This document shows, piece by piece, positions 23,530-32,290 of a DNA stretch of 34,143 nt. The DNA is taken from positions 1 through 34,143 of the forward strand of contig CAKPDY010000018.1 in the NCBI GenBank assembly GCA_934149165.1, written 5' to 3'. The translations under genes were made by a program, and so were the position numbers. Every line of letters starts with the position of its first letter. Within the stretch, counting starts at the first letter, position 1. The stretch is from an uncultured Clostridia bacterium. Its GTDB lineage: Bacteria; Bacillota; Clostridia; TANB77; CAG-508. Under the pieces are notes generated by a model that ran no database searches, was not told the origin of the DNA, and saw only the letters and a list, made by a program, of their open reading frames with translations.

Positions 23530-24823
23530 ATGAAAATTTTAATGTTAACTTGGGAATATCCACCAAGAATTGTAGGAGGAATAGCAAGAGTAGTATATGA
23601 TTTATCTCATAAACTAGTTAAAGAGGGAAATGAAGTAACTGTTGTTACATATAAAGAAGGTGATGCTCCAGATTATGAAAATGATAAAGGAGTTAATGTT
23701 TACAGAGTAGAAAATTATATGATAAGACCAAATAATTTTACAGACTGGGTTATGCAACTAAATTTTAATTTAACGGCTAAGGCTACTCAGATTATAAATG
23801 AGAAAGGAAAGTTTGATTGTATTCATGCACATGATTGGCTTGTAACATATTCAGCTAAAACATTAAAAGATTCTTTTGGAATGCCAATAATTGCTACAAT
23901 TCATGCTACAGAATCAGGTAGAAACAGTGGGATACATGATGATATTCAAAGATATATTAATGATACAGAATGGTTGTTAACATATGAAGCTACAGAAGTT
24001 ATAGTTAACAGTAATTATATGAAATGTGAATTACAAAGATTATTTGGATTACCATTTGAAAAAATAAATGTAATACCAAATGGAATTAATTTAAATAATT
24101 TTAATGGAATTGAAAAAGATTATGACTTTAGAAGAAAATATGCAATGGATAATGAAAAAATAATTTTATATATAGGTAGATTAGTATATGAAAAAGGAAT
24201 ACAACATCTTATATCTGCTATGCCTAAAATTATTAATGGTTATAATGATACAAAATTAATAATAGGTGGAAAAGGTGGAATGTATGATGATTTAGTACAG
24301 CAAGCAAGAAATTTAGGTGTAGAAAATAAGGTGTATTTTACAGGATATTTAACATCAAAAGAAGTGCAAAAAATGTATAAATGTGCAGATATAGCAGTTT
24401 TTCCAAGCACATATGAACCATTTGGAATAGTAGCATTAGAAGCTATGCTTGCACGGAATTCCAACAGTTGTTTCAGATATTGGTGGATTAAATGAAATTG
24501 TGGATCATGGTGTAAATGGAATGAAAAGTTATGCTGGAAACAGCAATTCTATTGCAGATTCTGTATTAACATTACTATATAATCATCAATTATGTGATAA
24601 TATTGTAAAAAATGCTAAAATTAAGGTTAAACAAGAATTTAATTGGAATAAAATTACGCAAGATACCTACTTTACGTATGAAAAAGCAATTTGTCAAACT
24701 ATGGCAGAAAAACAAGCAAGAGAGATAGCTCAAGAAAATGCAAAGAAAACTACAAAAGTTAAAAATTCAGAAAAAGAAATTACAAGATTATTAGATTTTA
24801 AAAAGAAACATGCTTATGCTTAA
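23530..24823 (+). CDS. Glycogen/alpha-glucan synthase (GT4-type), read through a +1 frameshift at CGG
   Basis: The joined product is 430 aa. Start ATG 23530 follows AAAGGAG. The N-domain begins MKILMLTWEYPPRIVGGIAR, the donor domain has ILYIGRLVYEKGIQHLI, and the catalytic E-x7-E pair is E296 and E304 in YEPFGIVALEAM. Codon 309 is CGG (24454-24456). Read on, the frame adds 12 unrelated residues and stops (321 aa). Skipping the C gives GGA and the family sequence GIPTVVSDIGGLNEIVDHGV, so EAMLA-GIPTVV aligns exactly with the usual EAMAAGTPVVV. It would transfer glucose from a nucleotide sugar to a growing glucan. Divergent from DUF4912/GH57. A mutation or sequencing insertion is the alternative. 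Confidence 0.85.
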
Positions 24824-24927
24824 AATAAGTAAAATAAGTATTGATTTTTTTATAAAATTATATATAGGTTTATAGGTAAATCCTTTATTAAAAACCTAAA
24901 TATATTATACAAGGAATGAAATTTAAA

Positions 24928-25260
24928 ATGAATGTTTATGATACTGCAAATAAATTAGCTTTTGAAATTAAAAATTCAGATGAATATAAAAAATATAAAA
25001 TTTCAAGAGAAAATGTAATGAAAAATCCAGAATTAAAAGAAAAAATAGATGAATTTGAGAAAATTAGATATGAAGCACAAGTATTGACTATAAAAAGTGG
25101 TGAAGGTGATTCAGAAAAAATGCAAAAATTACAAGAATTATACTCTATTTTAATGGAAAATAAAGAAATAAAAGAATATTTTGATTTAGAAGTAAAATTC
25201 AATATAATGATTGCAGATGTAAATAAAATTATTGCTGAAGCTATAAAAGAAGTATTATAA
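24928..25260 (+). CDS. YlbF/YmcA family protein
   Basis: 110 aa from ATG 24928; the in-frame ATG at 24916 touches AAGGA and cannot be used well. All-helical and acidic: VYDTANKLAFEIKNSDEY, then NPELKEKIDEFEKIRYEAQ and IMIADVNKIIAEAIKEVL, the layout of the YlbF/YmcA (DUF964) family. In Bacillus these proteins form a complex that controls RNase Y activity, mRNA maturation and developmental choices. Whether it does so here is inference. Confidence 0.85.
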   Translation: MNVYDTANKLAFEIKNSDEYKKYKISRENVMKNPELKEKIDEFEKIRYEAQVLTIKSGEGDSEKMQKLQELYSILMENKEIKEYFDLEVKFNIMIADVNKIIAEAIKEVL

Positions 25261-25306
25261 TATTAAAATATAATTTATGTAATGCAAGAAAGGATTTAAT
25301 ATTAAA

Positions 25307-26008
25307 ATGGAATTAATTATAATATTAATAATATCAATTATAACTATTGTAATTTTAGCAATAATATCAAAATTTAATTTTAAAAATATAAAATTAATTA
25401 AACAAATAGGTGAAGACAAAAATTTAAATGAAATAACAAATATATTACCAGAAAATAAGCAAATAGCAAAAGAAATATTAAAAAAATTAAAAAATGAAGA
25501 TGTAAAAATAAAAACAGGTGGTGCAAATTCACAAGCAAGTTTATATATTGTTGCAACAAATAGTATTTTTATAGCAAATATAAAAAATACATTTACAAGA
25601 ATTCAAACCATAGCACATGAATGTGTTCATTCAGTGCAAGACAAGACTTTGTTATGGTTTAACTTTATATTTTCAAATGTATATAACATATTTTGGATAG
25701 TAATAACAATTTTAACAATACTAAATAAAATTCAAAATACAACTATATTTGCAATAATTTTAATTATGATGTGTATAATCTTATTTTTTGTTCGTTCATA
25801 TTTAGAAACTGATGCAATGATTAAAGCAAGATTTTTAGCTAAGGAATATATGGAAGAAAAATGTGATATTATTAGTAAAGAAAATATTCAAACAATTATC
25901 GAGAATTATGATAAGATAAATTGTATTGGAATTAAATTAACAAATTTAAGTTTGATAGTGGAATATTTGATTAAGGTTGTAATTTATTGTGGTGTAGCTT
26001 TGATTTAA
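25307..26008 (+). CDS. Membrane zinc metallopeptidase-like protein (HExxH)
   Basis: 233 aa. An N-terminal membrane helix (2-22), then a soluble part with TIAHECVHSVQD giving HExxH at H104, E105, H108, then two membrane helices (about 120-140 and 145-163) and a likely third zinc ligand, E167 in YLETDAMIKAR. The layout resembles the YugP-type neutral zinc metallopeptidases of Firmicutes, but with different membrane spacing. It probably cleaves membrane or membrane-near proteins; the substrate is unknown. Its ribosome binding site (AAAGGA) is rather far, 12-13 nt, from the ATG. Followed by a strong bidirectional terminator. Confidence 0.8.
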   Translation: MELIIILIISIITIVILAIISKFNFKNIKLIKQIGEDKNLNEITNILPENKQIAKEILKKLKNEDVKIKTGGANSQASLYIVATNSIFIANIKNTFTRIQTIAHECVHSVQDKTLLWFNFIFSNVYNIFWIVITILTILNKIQNTTIFAIILIMMCIILFFVRSYLETDAMIKARFLAKEYMEEKCDIISKENIQTIIENYDKINCIGIKLTNLSLIVEYLIKVVIYCGVALI

Positions 26009-26011
26009 GAT

Positions 26012-26069
26012 GAAAAAGGGAACATAGAATCTTGGTTGTTTGAACAACCAAGATTCTACGTCCTTTTTC
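26012..26069. terminator. Strong bidirectional terminator
   Basis: A perfect 16-bp stem (26025-26040 with 26043-26058, two-base TG loop) is extended by GAAAAAGG and CCTTTTTC after a short internal mismatch. It separates the converging peptidase and asd genes. Confidence 0.95.
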
Positions 26070-27122
26070 CTAAATCAATTTTTCTAATATTTGTACAGCA
26101 TTACTTGCAGCACCTTTTCTAATATTATCAGCAACAACCCATATATTAATACCATTAGGAACACTAAAATCTTTTCTAATTCTGCTAACAAAAACATTAT
26201 CAGAACCAGAAACTAAAGTAGGTAAAGCATATGTTTTTTCTGTTTCAAAATATTCGTCTTTAATTATAATTCCAGGTGAATTTTTTAAAATATGAATTAT
26301 ATCTTCTAATTTAAAATTTTTATTAAATTCAATATTAATACTTTCACAGTGACAATTAAAAACAGGAACTCTTACAGTAGTGGCTGTTATAGGCAAATTA
26401 GGACGATTTAAAATTTTTCGAGTTTCATTAATCATTTTTTCTTCTTCTTTCGTATATCCATTTTCTAAAAAAGTGTCAATATGTGGCAAACAATTGTTGA
26501 AAATAGGGTATGGAAATTTTTCTAATTTATAATCTTCCGAATAATGAGAATTATTAGTCATATCAAAATTATCATCAATATTTTTAGAAAAATTATATAT
26601 ACCGTTTTCTAAATCATGTATTCCTTTAGAACCAGCACCAGATACTGCCTGGTATGTTGAATATATAATTCTTTTAATTCCAAAGTTATCATCTAAAGGT
26701 TTTAATGCTACAACAGCTTGAATAGTAGAACAATTTGGGTTGGCTATAATTCCGTTATTTTTAGGTATTTCTTCAGAGTTTACTTCTGGAACAACAAGAG
26801 GAACCATGGGATCCATTCTGAAAGCACTACTATTATCAATAACAGTACATCCAGTAGAAACAGCAATAGGAGCATATTGCAATGCTATATTACTACCAGC
26901 TGAAAAAATTGCAAAATCAAAGTTACCATTAGCAAAAGCTTCTTCTGTTAATTCTTTTATTAAATAAACATCATTCATAAATTTTAAGGTTTTACCTGCA
27001 GAACGTTTGGAAGCAAAAAAGGTATATTCTGCAATAGGTAATTTTTTTTCTTCAAGGATTTTTAAAACAGTTTGACCAACAACACCTGTTGCACCAACTA
27101 TAGCTAATTTATAAGTATTCAT
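26070..27122 (-). CDS. asd: Aspartate-semialdehyde dehydrogenase
   Basis: 350 aa from ATG 27122; the ATG four codons earlier lies inside the AAAGGAG region. It reduces aspartyl phosphate to aspartate semialdehyde with NADPH, feeding lysine/diaminopimelate, threonine and methionine synthesis. Seen: the nucleotide-binding loop AIVGATGVVGQ (7-17), the active-site NPNCSTIQ with C131, the YQAVSGAG segment, and RVPVFNCHCESI with R251 and H258. The length suits the family. Divergent from the xer gene and ending at a shared terminator with the upstream plus-strand gene. Confidence 0.95.
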   Translation of the reverse strand: MNTYKLAIVGATGVVGQTVLKILEEKKLPIAEYTFFASKRSAGKTLKFMNDVYLIKELTEEAFANGNFDFAIFSAGSNIALQYAPIAVSTGCTVIDNSSAFRMDPMVPLVVPEVNSEEIPKNNGIIANPNCSTIQAVVALKPLDDNFGIKRIIYSTYQAVSGAGSKGIHDLENGIYNFSKNIDDNFDMTNNSHYSEDYKLEKFPYPIFNNCLPHIDTFLENGYTKEEEKMINETRKILNRPNLPITATTVRVPVFNCHCESINIEFNKNFKLEDIIHILKNSPGIIIKDEYFETEKTYALPTLVSGSDNVFVSRIRKDFSVPNGINIWVVADNIRKGAASNAVQILEKLI

Positions 27123-27321
27123 AATAAAAATCATCTCCTTTAAACAAAAATTATGTAAATAGCAATAATATATTAATAGTATATTTAATAAAAATAAAAA
27201 TATGAAAAAATATTAAAAATACTCTTTACTTTTTTTGGAAAATTTGATATAACATATATAGTTTATGTAAATTGTATGGGGTTTACAAAAAAACAATAAT
27301 ATGTAAGGGAGCTAAAGGAAA

Positions 27322-28203
27322 ATGGAAAAGCAAATTAAATTATTTTTGGAGTTTCTTCAAAATGACAAAAAACTATCAGATAATACACTTCAATCATATA
27401 AAAGGGATATAAATCAATATGAAAAATATGTTGAAGAAAATCAAATTAATTATATAAAAGTAGATGAAAAAACAGTAAAAGAATATTTAGAATACTTACA
27501 AAATATAGGAAAAAAATCATCAACAGTTTCAAGAAATTTAGCATCAATAAGATCTTTTTATCAATATTTAGTCAGAACAAAAGTTGTTTCTAAAGATCCA
27601 ACTAATAATATACAAGCACCTAAAATAGAAAAAAGAATACCTAGTATTTTAACAGCTAAAGAAGTAGAATTACTTTTAGATCAACCACAAAATGTTGACT
27701 TAAAAGGAATAAGAGATAAAGCAATGCTTGAATTTGCATATGCAACAGGAATGAGAGTTACAGAAATTATATCTTTAAATGCAGAAGATGTTAATTTTGA
27801 GGAAGGATATGTTGTATGTAAGACAGGAGTTAGACAAAGAAATATTCCTTTAGGAACAATGTCTTTGAAAGCATTACAAAACTATATGGAAGAAGCAAGA
27901 CCATTTTTAATAAAAGATGAAAGTGTAAAGTCATTATTTGTTAATATAAATGGAAAAAGATTAACTAGACAAGGATTTTGGAAAATAGTAAAATATTACA
28001 AAGAACAAGCTCACATAACTAAAGATATTACACCACATGTTCTAAGACATTCATTTGCAACACACCTTTTACAAAATGGTGCAGATTTAAAAGCTATACA
28101 ATCAATGCTTGGACATTCAGATATATCTTCAACACAAGTATATATGCAATTTCAAGATGAAGGGTTAAAAAATGTATATAGAAATACACATCCTAGAGCA
28201 TAA
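27322..28203 (+). CDS. xerD: Xer-type tyrosine site-specific recombinase
   Basis: 293 aa. An N-terminal SAM-like DNA-binding domain (1-95: FLEFLQNDKKLSDNTLQSYK) and a catalytic domain with the tyrosine-recombinase residues R145 (ATGMRVTEI), a probable lysine near 167, H239 and R242 (PHVLRHSFATHLL), H265 (MLGHSDISS) and nucleophile Y274 (STQVYMQF). Xer recombinases resolve chromosome dimers at dif. Size, lack of extra domains and a core-gene setting favour chromosomal XerC/D over an integrase; XerD versus XerC is not certain. Confidence 0.9.
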   Translation: MEKQIKLFLEFLQNDKKLSDNTLQSYKRDINQYEKYVEENQINYIKVDEKTVKEYLEYLQNIGKKSSTVSRNLASIRSFYQYLVRTKVVSKDPTNNIQAPKIEKRIPSILTAKEVELLLDQPQNVDLKGIRDKAMLEFAYATGMRVTEIISLNAEDVNFEEGYVVCKTGVRQRNIPLGTMSLKALQNYMEEARPFLIKDESVKSLFVNINGKRLTRQGFWKIVKYYKEQAHITKDITPHVLRHSFATHLLQNGADLKAIQSMLGHSDISSTQVYMQFQDEGLKNVYRNTHPRA

Positions 28204-28250
28204 TTTTTATACATAAGAAAAAATACAGTACTAATATATAATATTAAAAA

Positions 28251-28347
28251 TTAAAAGGGAGTAGCTTATAAACTACTAATCAACAGTTCGTACATTCTGG
28301 TTAGTAACCTTATTTATATTTTTTATAAAAGGTGAGCAAGACTTTTA
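28251..28347 (+). promoter_or_regulatory. yybP-ykoY manganese riboswitch
   Basis: The conserved aptamer pieces occur in order: AAAAGGGAGTAGC at the 5' strand, a stem (TAGTTTATAAGC region), TCAACAGTTCGTACAT, a second stem, and GGTGAGCAAGACTTTT at the 3' strand that re-pairs with the start. This class binds Mn2+ and commonly precedes Mn exporters and P-type ATPases, exactly as here. A covariance search would settle it. Confidence 0.85.
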
Positions 28348-28402
28348 AAAATATTTAAAAATTTTCTATGAATTTTTTGAATATTTTTGAAAGTCTTTTT
28401 TT
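28339..28402 (+). terminator. Riboswitch-controlled terminator
   Basis: AGACTTTTAAAAATATT pairs with AATATTTTTGAAAGTCT across an AT-rich apex and is followed by seven T residues. Its left arm contains the AGACTTTT that also closes the aptamer, so metal binding should free the downstream strand and permit read-through. Confidence 0.8.
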
Positions 28403-28430
28403 ATAGCATAAAAGTAATAATCTACAAAAG

Positions 28431-28453
28431 AAAGGAGAGAATTAATAATGTAG
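28431..28453 (+). promoter_or_regulatory. Start-stop element (AUG-UAG) behind a strong ribosome binding site
   Basis: AAAGGAG (28431-28437) is followed after 10 nt by ATG and immediately by TAG (28448-28453). A minimal open reading frame like this can hold an initiating ribosome. It lies between the riboswitch terminator and the ATPase start; a chance occurrence is possible. Confidence 0.4.
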
Positions 28454-28501
28454 AGAGAATATATATATTGATTAAAAATGAAAAATAGGGAGGAATTTTA
28501 T

Positions 28502-31228
28502 ATGGAAAAGAATTGGTATAATAAATCCAAAGAAGAAATATGTAAAGAGTTTAATGTAAATCAAGAATCTGGTTTATCAAATGAACAAGTTCTTAAATAT
28601 AGAGAAAAATATGGCTCAAATGAATTACAAGCTCAAAAAAAGAAAAGTTTATTTGTTAAATTTTTAGAACAATTTAAAGATTTTATGATTATTGTTCTTA
28701 TAATAGCAGCAATTGTTTCAGGTGTTGTTGGATATATAGAAGAAGGAAAAATAACAGATTCTATAATAATTTTAGTGGTTGTTATTGTTAATGCCATAAT
28801 TGGTGTTGCACAAGAGGCTAAAGCAGAAAAATCATTAGAAGCACTTCAAAAATTAAGTAGTCATTCTGCAAAGGTATTAAGAAATGGAACATTAACAGTG
28901 GTTCCTTCAAAAGATTTAGTACCTGGTGATATAGTTGTTTTAGATACAGGTGATTTTGTTCCAGCAGATTTAAGAATAATTGAAGCAATTAATTTAAAAT
29001 CACAAGAAGCATCATTAACAGGTGAATCTGTTCCAGCAGAAAAAAATATGTCTGTAATAGAAAATGAAAAGGTTGGTGTTGGTGATAGAGATAACATGTT
29101 ATTTTCTTCTAGTTTAATAACATATGGTAGAGGAAAAGGAATAGTTGTTGAAACAGGTATGAATACTGAAGTTGGTAAAATTGCAGGTATTATAAGTAAT
29201 ACAATTAAATCTGAAACACCTCTTCAAACTAAATTAAATAAATTGGGTAAAACATTAGGAATAGCAGCTTTAGGTATTTGTGTAGTTATTTTTGTAATTG
29301 GTTTATTATATGGAAAAAATGCAATGGATATGTTTATGACAGCTGTTAGTTTAGCAGTTGCAGCAATACCAGAAGGTTTAGCAGCTGTATCTACAATAGT
29401 TCTTGCTATTGGTGTTCAAAGAATGGTAAAAAGAAATGCTATTGTAAAAAAACTTCCAGCAGTAGAAACATTAGGTAGTGCAACAGTAATTTGTTCAGAT
29501 AAAACAGGTACTTTAACACAAAATAAAATGACAGTAGAAAAAGTTTTTTATGATGGAAAATTACTTGATATGAGTGAAATAAAAGAAGAAGATATAAAAG
29601 ATGATTTACAACAATTAACATATATAAGTATGTTATGTAATGATACTAAAGTAAGTGCAAATAATGAATTAACAGGTGACCCAACAGAAACTGCATTGGT
29701 TGATATGGGATTTAAATTAGATTTTACACCAGAATTATATGTATCATTTCCACGTGTTCAAGAAGTTCCATTTGATTCTGATAGAAAATTAATGACAACA
29801 GTTCATAAATATGGAGATAGGTATTTAGTATATACTAAAGGTGGAGTTGATGAATTATTAAAAAGATGTAATAAATATATATTTAATACTGAAATTAAAG
29901 ATGATTTAGAAAATTATAAAAAAGAAATTTCTGCTAAAAATGAGGAAATGGCAAAAAATGCATTAAGGGTTTTAGCAATGGCATACAAAGAATTAGATCA
30001 TATGCCAACTGAAGAAGAAATGAAAAATATTGAATCTAATTTAATTTATGTTGGTATGGTTGGTATGATAGATCCACCAAGAGAAGAAGTAAAATTAGCA
30101 GTTGCTAAATGTAAAACAGCAGGAATTAAAACAGTTATGATTACAGGTGACCATAAAATTACAGCTACAGCAATAGCAAAAGCTTTAGGAATTATGGAAG
30201 AAAATGATGAGGCTATAACAGGTAGCCAGTTAGAAGAAATGTCTGATGATGAATTAATTAAAAGAGTTAGAAATATTGCTGTATATGCAAGAGTTTCACC
30301 AGAACATAAAGTTAGAATTGTTAAAGCATGGCAAGCAAATGGAGAAACAGTTGCTATGACAGGTGATGGTGTAAATGATGCACCAGCACTTAAAACAGCA
30401 GATATTGGTTGTGCTATGGGTATAGTTGGTACAGATGTTTCAAAAGAAGCGGCAGATGTAATTTTAACAGATGACAATTTCTCTACAATAGTATCTGCAG
30501 TTGAAGAAGGTAGACGTATTTATGATAACATATTAAAAGCAATACAATTTTTATTATCAAGTAATGTTGGAGAAATTATTATATTATTTTTAGCTATTTT
30601 AATAGCACCATTACTTGCAAATAAATTTGGAATAGATATTTCTTTAATTGAACCACTATTACCAATTCATATTTTATGGGTAAATTTAGTAACAGATTCC
30701 CTTCCTGCATTAGCATTAGCTGTAGACCCAGCAGAAAAAGATATAATGAATAGAAAACCAAGTAAAAAAGAAAAAGGCATTTTTACAAAAGGAATGACAT
30801 GGAGAATTGTATATCAAGGTTTAATGATTGGTTTATTAACATTAGCTGCATTTATAATTGGTTTAGGAACAAAAAACATACCAGAAGTTGAAGGAATGAC
30901 TTCACAAGAAGTTCGTGTTTCAATAGCACAAACAATGGCATTTATAGTTCTTGCATTATCTGAATTAGTTCATATATTTAATATTAGAAATAATAGTAAA
31001 TCAATGTTTAAAACAGGTATATTTAATAATGGTAAGTTAATACTTGCAATAGCTGTTTCAGCTGGATTAATGTTTATTGTGTTATTAATTCCATCTTTAA
31101 GAAATATATTTAGAATAGTTCCAATGCCTGTTGAAAATATTGTTGAAACTATATGTTTAGTTTTAGCTCCTGCAGTTATTGTTGAAATATTCAAATTGTT
31201 TAAGATTAATACTATTAAGGGAGAATAA
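28502..31228 (+). CDS. P-type (P2-type) cation-transporting ATPase, probably Mn2+/Ca2+
   Basis: 908 aa from ATG 28502, eight bases behind AGGGAGG (an in-frame ATG at 28478 lacks a site). Domain order is typical of PMR1/LCA1-like pumps: N-terminal cation ATPase domain, actuator with TGES (173-176), M4 with PEGL (290-293), phosphorylation motif CSDKTGTLTQ with D333, nucleotide domain with KGGVDELL, hinge TGDGVNDAP and M6 with NLVTD. About ten membrane segments. It expels Ca2+ or Mn2+ using ATP. The upstream Mn-sensing riboswitch argues for Mn2+ export, as for YoaB of Lactococcus. No other gene shares its transcript start. Confidence 0.95.
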   Translation: MEKNWYNKSKEEICKEFNVNQESGLSNEQVLKYREKYGSNELQAQKKKSLFVKFLEQFKDFMIIVLIIAAIVSGVVGYIEEGKITDSIIILVVVIVNAIIGVAQEAKAEKSLEALQKLSSHSAKVLRNGTLTVVPSKDLVPGDIVVLDTGDFVPADLRIIEAINLKSQEASLTGESVPAEKNMSVIENEKVGVGDRDNMLFSSSLITYGRGKGIVVETGMNTEVGKIAGIISNTIKSETPLQTKLNKLGKTLGIAALGICVVIFVIGLLYGKNAMDMFMTAVSLAVAAIPEGLAAVSTIVLAIGVQRMVKRNAIVKKLPAVETLGSATVICSDKTGTLTQNKMTVEKVFYDGKLLDMSEIKEEDIKDDLQQLTYISMLCNDTKVSANNELTGDPTETALVDMGFKLDFTPELYVSFPRVQEVPFDSDRKLMTTVHKYGDRYLVYTKGGVDELLKRCNKYIFNTEIKDDLENYKKEISAKNEEMAKNALRVLAMAYKELDHMPTEEEMKNIESNLIYVGMVGMIDPPREEVKLAVAKCKTAGIKTVMITGDHKITATAIAKALGIMEENDEAITGSQLEEMSDDELIKRVRNIAVYARVSPEHKVRIVKAWQANGETVAMTGDGVNDAPALKTADIGCAMGIVGTDVSKEAADVILTDDNFSTIVSAVEEGRRIYDNILKAIQFLLSSNVGEIIILFLAILIAPLLANKFGIDISLIEPLLPIHILWVNLVTDSLPALALAVDPAEKDIMNRKPSKKEKGIFTKGMTWRIVYQGLMIGLLTLAAFIIGLGTKNIPEVEGMTSQEVRVSIAQTMAFIVLALSELVHIFNIRNNSKSMFKTGIFNNGKLILAIAVSAGLMFIVLLIPSLRNIFRIVPMPVENIVETICLVLAPAVIVEIFKLFKINTIKGE

Positions 31229-31286
31229 TAATGTTACTATTCTATAATTTATGGGTGACTAGTAACTGAAAAAAGACTTAGAAAAC

Positions 31287-31314
31287 TTGACAAATCTGAA
31301 AAATATAGTATAAT
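31287..31314 (+). promoter_or_regulatory. Promoter of the 53-aa membrane peptide
   Basis: TTGACA (31287-31292), a 16-bp spacer and TATAAT (31309-31314). Confidence 0.85.
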
Positions 31315-31345
31315 AAAAATATATTGTTAATGAAAGGATGATTTT

Positions 31346-31507
31346 ATGTTAGCTAAAATTTGGAAAAAATTATTAATGTTTATTTTAATAATAGCATGTT
31401 TATTTAATGTGATAACAAAATTAATAAAAGATATGTCAATAGAAGACGAACTACTATCATCTGCACAATATATTCAAAATCAACAAGATTCTGAAGCATT
31501 GAAATAA
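31346..31507 (+). CDS. 53-aa small membrane protein or lipoprotein
   Basis: ATG 31346 lies seven bases behind GAAAGGA and 31 nt after a consensus promoter, so it is a genuine expressed gene despite its size. The N-terminus is basic (MLAKIWKK), then hydrophobic (LLMFILIIAC), then a polar, acidic tail (SIEDELLSSAQYIQNQQDSE). IIAC at 15-18 fits a lipobox, so it is either a lipoprotein with a 36-residue mature part or a single-pass membrane peptide. It has its own terminator. No family is recognised. Confidence 0.75.
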   Translation: MLAKIWKKLLMFILIIACLFNVITKLIKDMSIEDELLSSAQYIQNQQDSEALK

Positions 31508-31529
31508 ATGCTTATATAAAATAGAAAAG

Positions 31530-31566
31530 ACTGCTTGAATTTTCACAATGTTCAAGTAGTTTTTTT
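31530..31566 (+). terminator. Terminator of the small membrane protein gene
   Basis: ACTGCTTGAA and TTCAAGTAGT pair (one G-T) around an 11-nt loop, followed by seven T residues. Confidence 0.85.
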
Positions 31567-31605
31567 CATATAATATTAATTTGCAATTAAACAAGGAGGA
31601 AGTAT

Positions 31606-32109
31606 ATGCCAGGATATATAATTCATTTATCAATAGCAAGTGAATACATAAAAAAACATAAAGAAACAATAAACAAACAAGATTTTTTAGAAGGTGTAAT
31701 AGCACCAGATGAAACAAAAAATAAATCAGAAACACATTATGGTGAAAATCCAAGAAAAACAGACTTAGAAAAATTTCTGAAAAATAATAATGTAGATACA
31801 AGTTATGAAAAAGGATTTTTCTTGCATTTACTATCAGATTATTTATTTTATAATATATATCTTACAAAAAAATATGAAAGAGAAATATTGCATAACGAAT
31901 ATGATTGTGTTAACAGATTTTTAATAGAAAAATACAATATTACAGTACCAAATAATGTTAAAGACAAAATATATTTCAAAACAGAAGAACCTAAAATACT
32001 TACAAAAGAATTTGTGTGTAAATTAATAGATGAAATATCAGAATATGATATAAATGAAACAGTACAAGAAATTTTACAGGAACCAGAAAAATGGAAAAAA
32101 TATATATGA
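31606..32109 (+). CDS. Zinc-dependent phospholipase C-like protein
   Basis: 167 aa behind AAGGAGG. Candidate metal ligands are arranged as in the zinc phospholipase C / S1-P1 nuclease family: H7 (MPGYIIHL), D35 (GVIAPDE), H44 (SETHYG), H74 and D78 (GFFLHLLSDYLFY). There is no signal peptide, so unlike the secreted toxins it is probably cytoplasmic. Related small proteins are common in gut Clostridia; the substrate is unknown. The C-terminal helical part (about 100-167) has no clear motif. Confidence 0.75.
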   Translation: MPGYIIHLSIASEYIKKHKETINKQDFLEGVIAPDETKNKSETHYGENPRKTDLEKFLKNNNVDTSYEKGFFLHLLSDYLFYNIYLTKKYEREILHNEYDCVNRFLIEKYNITVPNNVKDKIYFKTEEPKILTKEFVCKLIDEISEYDINETVQEILQEPEKWKKYI

Positions 32110-32136
32110 AGATAAAATTTATATTTTATAATAAAG

Positions 32137-32167
32137 CACTAAAGAAAAGCAACTTTAGTGTTTTTTT
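32137..32167 (+). terminator. Terminator of the phospholipase-like gene
   Basis: CACTAAAG (32137-32144) and CTTTAGTG (32153-32160) around an 8-nt loop, followed by seven T residues. Confidence 0.85.
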
Positions 32168-32170
32168 GTG

Positions 32171-32198
32171 TTACAATAGTATTAAAAAATGCTATAAT
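32171..32198 (+). promoter_or_regulatory. Promoter of the PH-domain/transglutaminase-fold pair
   Basis: TTACAA (32171-32176), a 16-bp spacer and TATAAT (32193-32198) with the extended TGC, just beyond the preceding terminator. Confidence 0.7.
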
Positions 32199-32290
32199 TG
32201 GTACAAATAAATTAATTAAAATTTCTATTGCGGTTTAAATAAAAGAGTTATATAATTAATAAAAACAAAAGCGAAAGGAATGAAATTATT

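Noticed and set aside
24449..24823. Separate 124-aa gene starting at TTG 24449
   Set aside because: It is the C-terminal part of the glycogen synthase; no start signal precedes it.
20736..24823. CGG reassigned to another amino acid
   Set aside because: Reassignment alone would not restore the frame. Both sites need a one-base skip, so an unassigned or starved codon fits better than a new meaning.
30046..30477. Minus-strand 143-aa frame within the P-type ATPase gene
   Set aside because: Antisense to the conserved hinge region; no ribosome binding site.
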